Shown one piece after another: positions 56,065 through 64,000 of a stretch of DNA of 64,000 nucleotides. This DNA comes from Stemphylium vesicarium. Taxonomy: Eukaryota; Ascomycota; Dothideomycetes; Pleosporales; Pleosporaceae. The position numbers and the translations under genes are program-made. The stretch spans positions 124,001-188,000 of the forward strand of contig QXCR01000036.1 in the NCBI GenBank assembly GCA_004380135.1, in the 5' to 3' direction. Position 1 is the stretch's first letter; each line of letters begins with the position of its first letter. Under the pieces are notes generated by a model. The model was given only the letters and a program-made list of their open reading frames with translations. It was not told the origin of the DNA and ran no database searches.

Positions 56065-57600
56065 TTACCATGTAGTGCCCAAGGCGCCGATTGCTGGGCC
56101 CTCATCATCGAAGAACTCTTCGTCCAACAACGTGAGCAGGACTTGTTGACCGACCCACTGCTCCTCCGCGGCAGGCCTGATTCTCTCCGGGGGCAAGACG
56201 AAGCCGAAGTTACCGGTGTCGGGCAACTCAATGGTCATAGAGAACCTGGCGCGACCAATGGTATATACGTGGTCGATGGAGGCACCAGTCGTCGGGTACA
56301 AGGTCGCTCCACTGGGTCCAAACGTGTAGGTAGTGGCATTTTTCGAGTTGTCGCGAATAGCTTGGCTCATCAACGAAGCAGTCTGGGTCCACATGCCAAG
56401 CTCTGGAGCGTAAAGGGTCTGCTTGTCTCCGAAAGGGTAAAGAATGAGCTGGGAGTAGCTGTGCCAATCGATGTAAAGGAGAATGCCTTGCTCATCTCGG
56501 ATTTTGCGAATGAGCAAGTCCATACCCTCGTTCTCCGGCGTGTCGCGGGGCTGTTCTCCCCTGTAGGTCTGCGAGCAAGGGTCTGTCGAAGCTCCGTTTG
56601 GATTGGAATCCCAGTTCGTTCGCCAGTTGCGGTTTACCTAGATGAGATCAGGACACTGCCAAATAGAGTCGGTGCTTAGGATTCACTTACGTCACGACCG
56701 TAGCAGGTCTGGTTCTCAGCTGTGGGTGGCGGCGGCATACGGTTCTTACGCCAAAGACGGTTGTCGGTCTGCGAGAAAACGAAGCCTGCCATTCATTAGC
56801 CGATTGATTGGGGCAGCTTACTGGGTCAAAACCTACCATCCGGGTTGACAAAGGGGAACATGTAGAAGTCGTATTTGTCCAGGAACGCCTGAGTTTCGTT
56901 GTTTCCAGCCTTGTATCCATCGACGAGCTGTTTCGCCACGTACTCAATAACCTAGCGTGTGTTAGCCATGTAAACCCTTTAGTGTGAGGACTACTGACCG
57001 GTGCAGTGATCCATTCACGAGCATGTACCGTGCCGTGATAGATGACGGCAGGCTTTCCGGGGCCACCCGCTCCCCACATATGTACACCAAACATGTCGCG
57101 TCCCTCGTAAGATGTTCCAGTGCTTGTCCAATTCGAGTTCTCGGGGAAAGATTCCTGCAAATCGCGCCACCATGTGATATGCTTCAATGATGTTAGCAAT
57201 CGTTCCTAGGATCGAGTGAAACTCAACGTACGTCTTCATATGGATGGTAGCTGTCAAACCAGACATCTCCCGAGTCATTCGCCTGTCTCTTCCATGCCTT
57301 TTTGACGTGAGACTCTCGAGCGATGGAGTCAGCCAAATTCTGGTGCAAGATCCGCGACTTCAGCTTCAGAGCATTGAAGGCGTCCAGCTGATCCGGTGCA
57401 ATGAGTATGTCCCAAGAACCCCGGGCTTCGTTCAAAGTCTCATGAGGGACTGCTGCTAGGGCACGCTTCGCCGATGCTAGCTTCGAACCGATTGCCTCAA
57501 CACGATGAACCTGGTAGCCATCGTAGGTAACTGGTTGTGGACTACGAATAGTCGCGCCAGCAGCGAGCGAGAGCCAAGCAAGATTGAAAACGAACTTCAT
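56065..57600 (-). CDS. Secreted M14 metallocarboxypeptidase (carboxypeptidase A-like zymogen)
   Basis: Zinc exopeptidase removing C-terminal residues from extracellular peptides. Exons 57600-57232, 57181-56999, 56951-56837, 56785-56691, 56637-56065; introns 50, 47, 51 and 53 bp; 1335 nt, 444 aa. Signal peptide MKFVFNLAWLSLAAGA, then an inhibitory propeptide (YDGYQVHRVEAIG to about residue 110) and the catalytic domain. Zinc ligands His176 and Glu179 are in GTVHAREW; the third is in LYIDWHSYSQ; the general base is Glu in TIELPDTGNFGFVLPP. GRDVNRNW carries the substrate-binding Asn-Arg pair and was used to fix the fourth intron. The first splice (YED to HITWW) restores the usual YEDHITW join. 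Appears intact. Confidence 0.93.
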
Positions 57601-59137
57601 GATGCCTTTCCACTACGGAAGTGATCAATCAATGAGCGTGAGGAGTAGATAGCATATCGATGACGGTCACTTTATACCTCTTTCTAGCCTTGCTACTTGG
57701 CATACGGCGGTTTGCCGGTACCTTGATGAAGAGGTAGCATGCCGTCCCAAGCGAAGGCCATCGGTATTGGCAGCATAACATGCGCACCGTGACATGGTAT
57801 AAGCCGCCCAGAGACCCGGGTAATCGTGGATAAGAGACGGACTGGGGATTCTACCAAGTCGTTGTAGCCTTGACCTGCCGGTTCTGCACTAGGTCGTCCA
57901 TGGCATTTCTCGGCGAGGGGTAGCAACGTCATCGCAATGGGATTGTCTCGCGACATTGAAGGTGATCGCATGCAGATGGGCTCTTTTCGGTTATCTCTGT
58001 GGCCCAGCGGTGATACTTTGATAAGTTTCAAGCCAATTTACGCAGTGCTGAAGTAAGCTCAATCGCGGTATTGCAGCCTCCGATTGGGCAATAGCGTACA
58101 TACACAGCGTCGTGCTTACGCCAAAGCTTCACAAGCATGCCTTAACATAGGCTTACGTGGGATGGTACGTAGGCGATATACACGGATGCATTGTTGAGAC
58201 TGGTGTTGTTGGAGATGCGGGGAAGTCGCGAAAATGCGTGAGATAGGACCTCGGGAGCTATGGCAGCAAGGCTAGCCTACACTCGGCCTAGTTTGTTCTT
58301 CCGGCCCCCGCCGTAGCAAAGTCCCAACCACAAGCGCTCCTCTCTGTGAACTTTCAATATCGTCACATCAATCCTTCGATCAAAACAGCAAACCAGGCAG
58401 CTGAATTACGTTACCATGGATCTATGGCTTCCTTGGCTCTGCACACCATTCCGACTAATCGCGCTTTCAAGGATTGCAGTCACTTTGCGCGGTGATGGGA
58501 GAGCAGACTAGACCGCCCCAGGCAACGCGGTTTTCGTCACTCCAACCAGACCGGACAAAGTCGAGACCGCTCGATCGAGTGCAATACAGTATGAGATTCA
58601 GCTCCAAGCGATGGCAGCGCACATACCGCACGTGATTACTGGTACAAAGCTCGCTTACTATGCACAAGCATCGTCGCCGGTTAGTCGAAGGCTAGTGAAA
58701 GTTATTAGTTGAGCGCTTCATTCCTCGAGTAAAGTAAATCACCATATGAATTACTGATAAATAGTCTCATTTTCCAAGGAAAGCCATCTCTTCTCGAACA
58801 TAGACAGCACAAAGAGGCGAGCATTGTCTGAGTTGCGCGTCTTTGTTCCCTTGTTCTTCACAGTTTGCTGTCTCTCCCCTATATATCAATTATATGGTCA
58901 CACGTACAATGCCCTTCGTAATTGAGACAGAATGTAACAATGTCTCGCAAATGTGCGCTCAAGTCATTTCACTAGCAAGTTCAAAGTGCAGGAACAATGC
59001 GCTGTACCACAACAGGGCACTTCGAGCTTCCAAGAGATTTCACTCTCCCATTCCTTGATCAGTTTCCATAATCGCTCCGTTCTCCTTGCTCAACTCTCCC
59101 TAAAGTCAATTCACTAGCGAATCAACTACCATCACCA
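57601..59137. other. Intergenic region, no gene seen
   Basis: Divergent 5' flanks of the carboxypeptidase and the 632-aa protein. Short frames such as 57693-58031 (minus) lack features. Confidence 0.5.
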
Positions 59138-61036
59138 ATGGCCTTGTCTCCGAGCCCCGTTGGCCTTGATGCCTTCTCACGCACTGATGTCCAGGATGGG
59201 CTCGACGCGGCCCAAATCACTGCCGGATCGCTCTACTCAGATACCCCTCGCTTACGTGATCAGCTCCAAGAGCTTTTTCGAGAGGGTGTCGAGGAATGCA
59301 ACAGCCGTCAAGTTGATCCGATCCAGTTACTGCATCAAACAATGTTCACCGAGCGAATGATTCTAGACGCTTACAACAAGCACCGTCTAGGAAATGCAGT
59401 AACACCTTTCAACGCGCAGGTCCTTCAGCCTGAGAATGCCGTGGAATATAACGAAGAAGAAAACATACCCGAGGCACTGGAGTATTTTCCACTAAGAGCT
59501 GAAGTGTCAAAGCGCGGCGTAGACGTTCAGGCTCCACCAATCTACCAACTCGACGGAACAGTGGAAGACAACCAAAAGAACACCGGAAAGCCGATTTCGA
59601 GGGCTGTCAAGGTGATCGATTCACCAGATACGAAAACAGGACCTAGACCTACCCGAAAGAAAGCAGCCGACAAAGCGGCCCCAGTCGCAAAGAAGAAGCC
59701 CACCGGTTTTGGGTCCCCGAGCTATAACAAGCTTAGAGACGCACCATCTCCCTGGCTTCCACTTCCCTCTGGCAACCTGACTATGGCAGAGACGGCCGCT
59801 TTTCTCCCCCAGGCCATCAAGTCCTTCGATGTAATTGATCGCTTTCTTTACAACGGGGCTTTCTCGACGACTCTCGCCGACATGATCAATCACTATCGAA
59901 CCATGCCCAATGGCCCAATCATCAACAATACTGTCTATCGTATGATGAGAGGGTCAATGGATAACCGCGCAAAGAAAGATGAGAGATACGCGAAGTGGAC
60001 GGTCATGAAGCATGTCACGATAGAAAGGCCTATTGGTTTCGATCCAACCAGTGTTGACGTATCCAATTTCCGTGCGCCTGAAAACCACAATGCGCGGGAA
60101 TTGGCGGCTGCCGCCAAATTGCCTCCTCCAACTATTTTATTTCGAGACATGGCAAATGGCGTCAGGATTATGCCCTCTGGATTCGACGCGCTAGATCTCA
60201 CTCGATGCATCGAGTATTGCCTTCAAAACGAGAATGAAGACTGGTGTTATCCCCAGGATTTCGTCGACCTTGTAGACGGTCTCGGAGGCCCTGCTGCCGT
60301 TCATCGCGAACACCAAGATGATGCTGCTATCCGTAGACATACTTCAGCCAAGAAGATTTCAAATGCCAAGCGTGCCGGAGCCCGCGATCGCGATAGCTAC
60401 GGTCGCCTACTGAAACAGCGTAAAGGCTTTCTGGACAATTCCGATGAAGAAGAGTTTGTGGGAAGCGAGTCTGATGAAGACTTGGGCGTCGCCGATTTTG
60501 ATGCTCTAGATGGCGAGGAAGACTACGTTGCACCAACAAAGAAGGGTTCAAATCGCAAGCGTTCTCCATCAACTGAGTCATCTGAAGCGGACCTTACGCC
60601 ACCGCCTCGCAAAGCTCCCAAGCGCAAACGCACGGCTGTTCTCGACCATTCAGACGAAGAAGATGCGCCATCATCTTTGCGGCCATCAAAGCGCACCAAG
60701 AAATCTCCTCCCAAAACACGAGCTCTGCGTCCAAAGAAGTCTGCGATATCACGTCTGCGCGAAGTGATTTTACCACAGGATATAGAATCTGAATCTGACA
60801 GCGACGTATATGTGGGGCCAAAGAAGAAGAAAAAGATCCTCGTCGCGACCCGGGCTTCCGGGCGCAGCCAGCGGTATAAAGGGTCTTACAATATGAATGA
60901 CGCCTTAGGGTTTGGAGAGGAAGAGGAAGAAATGGAAATAGACGGTCAAGACCAAGAAGAAGAAGACGATGCCAGTCCTCCTCCGAAGAGGCGAATTCTC
61001 ACTCCGGCAGAGATGCGCCGTGTGGGGAGCTGGTAG
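59138..61036 (+). CDS. Hypothetical nuclear protein, 632 aa, acidic/basic C-terminus
   Basis: Single exon; ATG in good context (CATCACCAATGG). The first 120 residues are helical. A folded region follows at about 215-400, with SFDVIDRFLYNGAFSTTLAD, MINHYRTMPNGPIINNTVYR and YCLQNENEDWCYPQDFVDLV. From about residue 430 the protein is disordered with alternating acidic clusters (NSDEEEFVGSESDEDLG; HSDEEDAPSS) and basic nuclear-localisation-like clusters (KAPKRKRT; RPSKRTKKSPPK; KKKKKI). It ends PPPKRRILTPAEMRRVGSW. The layout fits a chromatin-associated or nucleolar protein; family not recognised. Confidence 0.8.
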   Translation: MALSPSPVGLDAFSRTDVQDGLDAAQITAGSLYSDTPRLRDQLQELFREGVEECNSRQVDPIQLLHQTMFTERMILDAYNKHRLGNAVTPFNAQVLQPENAVEYNEEENIPEALEYFPLRAEVSKRGVDVQAPPIYQLDGTVEDNQKNTGKPISRAVKVIDSPDTKTGPRPTRKKAADKAAPVAKKKPTGFGSPSYNKLRDAPSPWLPLPSGNLTMAETAAFLPQAIKSFDVIDRFLYNGAFSTTLADMINHYRTMPNGPIINNTVYRMMRGSMDNRAKKDERYAKWTVMKHVTIERPIGFDPTSVDVSNFRAPENHNARELAAAAKLPPPTILFRDMANGVRIMPSGFDALDLTRCIEYCLQNENEDWCYPQDFVDLVDGLGGPAAVHREHQDDAAIRRHTSAKKISNAKRAGARDRDSYGRLLKQRKGFLDNSDEEEFVGSESDEDLGVADFDALDGEEDYVAPTKKGSNRKRSPSTESSEADLTPPPRKAPKRKRTAVLDHSDEEDAPSSLRPSKRTKKSPPKTRALRPKKSAISRLREVILPQDIESESDSDVYVGPKKKKKILVATRASGRSQRYKGSYNMNDALGFGEEEEEMEIDGQDQEEEDDASPPPKRRILTPAEMRRVGSW

Positions 61037-61547
61037 ATTATCTGAGCGGGCGATTAGATCGTGGATGAAGATTTCTCGGGGAGGAACCACGATGAGGCGT
61101 ACTTGGGAGTACGCACTTGGCTCTCAAGCCCTGCTCCCATTATGAGCGTTTCCAGCGTGCTTTCACCATATGCTAAGATTTCACGATACCCATCTTGTTC
61201 TTCGAATCTTAATTGCCATTCCTCTTAGCATGTGTACCACGAACCCAGTCGTATCATTGATTGTCATAACTCAACTTCAAATTGCTTTCTTTACTTGCAG
61301 CCACCAATGAGTCATCCCCAACTCTCTCATACTGTTTTTCAAACCAGTTCTTCTGAAAAATCTCACTGTGAGCTAATTCCAGCATGTGGTAAGCATATTG
61401 CAGCGGTGTAAACGCGCTTCTTGAGCAGTTGCCTGCAGTCTCACCTTCACCACCACTCCCCCACTAGCCAGGATATATCTACCCGCCACCATCCTCCCAA
61501 TCTCTAAGCTCTTCGCATCTTTCAACCTCCACCCCCGCATCACTCCC
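61037..61547. other. Intergenic region, no gene seen
   Basis: May hold a 5' untranslated exon of the next gene; an ATG at 61307 opens only a short frame. Confidence 0.45.
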
Positions 61548-62363
61548 ATGGGCCACACACGTCTACGGCCTCAAGCCCCCAGCAGAATGGCCTACGGATC
61601 CGCGTCAACAATCCGCACGATCGAGCAGCCGCAGCACCAGTGGCCAAGCGAACCGGCATTCCTCAATGATCTCTTCAGTACTTACAATCAACTCACCGAA
61701 GCCAACATGTACTAATCTTGATATCTGTAGGAATCATGGGTCGTGGCCCCACAGCTCCAACTCCTCCCATCACACCAACACCAATACCAATACCTTCACG
61801 CCTGTACAAACCCGGTAAGCCAGAGCATCCTCCACCTTCTAAGCCAGCACACTAACTCTACTCACTTAGCTCCGACTGCCACTACCTCTTCGACTCCGCA
61901 TCACCATAACCGGCATCAGCCTCAACCCCCCGCCCGCCCAACACTCATTCCCATAGATGAATATGCCCGCCTAACCCGCCGCCAAAAGCGCGACGCCCGC
62001 GAGAAAAAGCGTATTCAAAAAGCCGCCCGCGCCGCCCGAGACGAGTTGTACAAAGCCAGACAAACCGTTAGAGACGCGGAGGAGATTGCGAGAGCAGCCA
62101 AGGAGAGCGCGGCGAGGTATCGGTATGTGTCTGCACCGGGCGGTGTGAGGGAGAAGAAAGGGCGTGAGAAGGTGGGTGAGAAGGTGACTAGCAGCGAGTC
62201 GACGGCGCACAAGGCGAAGAAGATGCGTAGTTCGACTAGGAGACAGGAGAAGGGTCGGAGGAAGGGTGGTGGAGGTGGAGGCGGAGATGTTGTGGATGAT
62301 GATGAGCTGTATGAAGGGGGTGTGAAGAGGGAGAGGGAGAGGGAAGGGTCTTGGGCTTTTTGA
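61548..62363 (+). CDS. Small basic coiled-coil protein of unknown function
   Basis: Exons 61548-61677, 61731-61814, 61870-62363; introns 53 and 55 bp with textbook branch sites (TACTAATC and CACTAAC); 708 nt, 235 aa. Pro/Thr-rich N-terminal half (TAPTPPITPTPIPIPS), then a long Arg/Lys/Ala helix (RRQKRDAREKKRIQKAARAA) to about residue 150, a Gly-rich stretch and an acidic/basic tail ending REGSWAF. The naive single-frame reading from 61743 runs through both the exon 2 frame and the second intron and was rejected. An alternative start is the internal Met (MAYGSAST) 13 codons later. Nucleic-acid binding is possible on charge alone. Confidence 0.65.
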
Positions 62364-62735
62364 GGGGGGGTGTGGGAAGTTTGTTGGGGCTGGTTGGGTT
62401 GGGTTGTTGATAACGGACGAGAGCTTTGTGGTCACCTTCAAGTCTAAAGTGGGGCTTGTGAGACACTTGGAAGCCAGCCCATGATTGCACTGTGGTGTGA
62501 CGAGATATTGTCATGATGGCTGTACGCGCCAAACTTAGATATGTGAACATGTACGATGAAATACCAACTTGCACTTTTCCTTTTGCGAGTAGAGCTTATG
62601 GGAACACCGCTTCCTTAAATACCACAATTTTTGTACAGAAAACGGCCAATACAAAACGCCATCAGCAGTCTATACCCGCCGCTAAAACCCAGCAGCACAC
62701 AATGTAAAAGGAGAAAATTACAAACGTCCACCACC
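62364..62735. other. Intergenic, convergent 3' flanks
   Basis: No gene seen. Confidence 0.5.
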
Positions 62736-64000
62736 TCAACTAGGCACTCCCTCATACTCCCAACCCCCAACCAACCTCCTCTTCCTCCCTCTCTTATTTT
62801 CCCTGCGATTCGCCGCACACTTGACAAAGAACGTCATAGCCGCCATCAAAAAGATGATGACCGCGGCCACAGTCGGCACGACCACAATCTTGGTGCGATC
62901 AGTCTCCGTCGTAGGAAGATACGGACACGTTCCGTTTTTCCCGACGACCCAGCAATCCGGGGTGCCGATACTATTCAGATTGACATAGAGAGTCTCGATG
63001 TCTTTGCTGTCGGGGGTAGCGGACTGGAAGGCAGAGAAGAGATGGGAGTTTTCGAGAGCGGTGTGCGGCACGCTGAAGCGGAAGGGAGGCGCGCAGTAGG
63101 ATTCGGCGTTGTCGTAGGTGGTGGCGGCGGAGGAGACGATCCAGTTGTAGGGTTCGGTGGGGTCGTGGCATGCTACGCGGTGCGATTCTCGACAGTCGGC
63201 TACGCGCCAGCGACTTGGGTAAGGCGATTTCATCATAACGACGCAGCGGTTGCTATTTCTGTCATCTTCTGATGTGGTATTGAGAGGCTGGCCGGGCGCA
63301 AAGCTCCATAGAGTTGAATGGACGTATTCGGCGTAGGGTAAGGGATTCTTGTCCGCCGTGGTACCGGCTAGAGTTTGGTTTAGGAGGGGCGTTATGCCGC
63401 AGGCTGTGATGTTGCTGATTGAGGAGATGGGCGAGAGAAGGTCAGGGTTTCTGCTGGCATCTAATTGCGGTGCAGAGGACATTGCCCACGAGGAATTTGC
63501 GGAGTTGATGGTGTCGTCAGAAGGACTGAATAAACAGCCTGATGTAACGCGACCATCTGCACCAACTGATGTTGCCACTTCCTTCAGGAGTGTCCCTGGA
63601 GGAAATATATAGTCTGAGTCCGTCTTGATATCATACTTTCCCATTTGTGGAGCGACTGTACCGTAGCTAGCAACGAGACGGTAAAGATCTTGAAACTCCA
63701 TATAAGCCTCAGTTGGCCATCCGCTTTCCGTAAAATGATCACCATCGGCGTTCCTCGAGTCCTCAAAGTATCCTTCCAACGGACGGTTATTCCAGTCGAC
63801 ATTGTACCAGGATTTATCCAGGTTTGCGCGCTGATCAGATAGTGAAGAAGGCCTATAGATCTCATCAGAGAGGTTACCCTGTAGCACACTGCTAAGCCGC
63901 TGCTCTGATCCGGGTAATTGTTCTTGAGAAAGGTAGGGCGCTGGTGCATCTGGATCTGTGAGAGAAGACGCAGCATTAATGTTGAACGAGAAAAGGATCA
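62736..64000 (-). CDS. MTC6: Maintenance of telomere capping protein 6 (3' part, runs off the window)
   Basis: The open frame continues without a stop to the right edge, so the 5' end lies beyond 64000. Visible are the last 421 residues. SSWAMSSAPQLDA, the cysteine-rich C-type-lectin-like region with RWRVADCRESHRVACHDPTE, and GTPDCWVVGKNGTCPYLP precede a single membrane helix (IVVVPTVAAVIIFLMAAMTF), a basic stop-transfer and the short tail WEYEGVPS. The DYEGVPS-type ending and the lectin-like block are characteristic of fungal MTC6, a single-pass type I membrane protein named from a yeast telomere-capping genetic screen. Asn-linked glycosylation sites are frequent in the luminal part. The Met at 63887 is internal. 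Confidence 0.88.
   Translation of the reverse strand, partial: ILFSFNINAASSLTDPDAPAPYLSQEQLPGSEQRLSSVLQGNLSDEIYRPSSLSDQRANLDKSWYNVDWNNRPLEGYFEDSRNADGDHFTESGWPTEAYMEFQDLYRLVASYGTVAPQMGKYDIKTDSDYIFPPGTLLKEVATSVGADGRVTSGCLFSPSDDTINSANSSWAMSSAPQLDASRNPDLLSPISSISNITACGITPLLNQTLAGTTADKNPLPYAEYVHSTLWSFAPGQPLNTTSEDDRNSNRCVVMMKSPYPSRWRVADCRESHRVACHDPTEPYNWIVSSAATTYDNAESYCAPPFRFSVPHTALENSHLFSAFQSATPDSKDIETLYVNLNSIGTPDCWVVGKNGTCPYLPTTETDRTKIVVVPTVAAVIIFLMAAMTFFVKCAANRRENKRGRKRRLVGGWEYEGVPS

Overview
The window is nuclear DNA from a filamentous ascomycete, most probably a dothideomycete of the Pleosporales type. Three things point there: protein-coding genes split by many short GT-AG introns (mostly 46-75 bp, often with a CTAAC/CTGAC-like branch site), fungus-specific families (TVP38, DUG3, DUF3176, Zn2Cys6 factor, HET-type remnant, AA13 LPMO, MTC6), and a eukaryotic elongator tRNA-Met. 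The order-level placement is inference. Every exon chain given for an intact gene sums to a multiple of three, an internal check on the splicing.

Layout. 0-1.2 kb: TVP38 membrane protein. 2.2-8.3 kb: a run of broken genes: a conserved fungal protein of unknown function, a DUF7580-like plus subtilisin-like gene, a protein-kinase-like gene ending in a long inverted repeat, and the C-terminal part of a HET-type protein. 8.5-9.7 kb: DUG3 glutathione-degradation amidotransferase. 12.7-14.4 kb: amino-acid permease, flanked on both sides by clusters of the word GCGAC. 16.3-19.7 kb: a DUF3176 membrane-protein gene split by a 935-bp hAT-type element with terminal inverted repeats, an 8-bp target duplication and a transposase remnant. 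21-30 kb: a small membrane protein, an LtrA-family membrane protein, a RING-YEATS protein and a single-span membrane protein, all on the minus strand. 31.2-38.8 kb: a full-length ABCB/MDR transporter and a Zn2Cys6 transcription factor transcribed divergently from a 537-bp region that carries two copies of an 11-bp zinc-cluster-like motif. 39.3 kb: tRNA-Met(CAU). 40-44.6 kb: CTF18 clamp-loader subunit (with MluI-type boxes upstream) and a convergent short-chain dehydrogenase. 46.2-50.7 kb: a secreted GH13 alpha-amylase and a starch-active AA13 LPMO, divergent, each with a C-terminal CBM20. 52-64 kb: a small secreted cysteine-containing protein, two large proteins of unknown function, a secreted M14 carboxypeptidase, a small basic coiled-coil protein, and the 3' part of MTC6 running off the right edge.

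Functional links. Amylase and LPMO form a plausible starch-degrading pair. The transporter and the zinc-cluster factor form a plausible regulator-efflux pair. The 2.2-8.3 kb block reads as a decayed patch of incompatibility or NLR-type genes beside housekeeping genes. The split DUF3176 gene lies about 8 kb beyond it.
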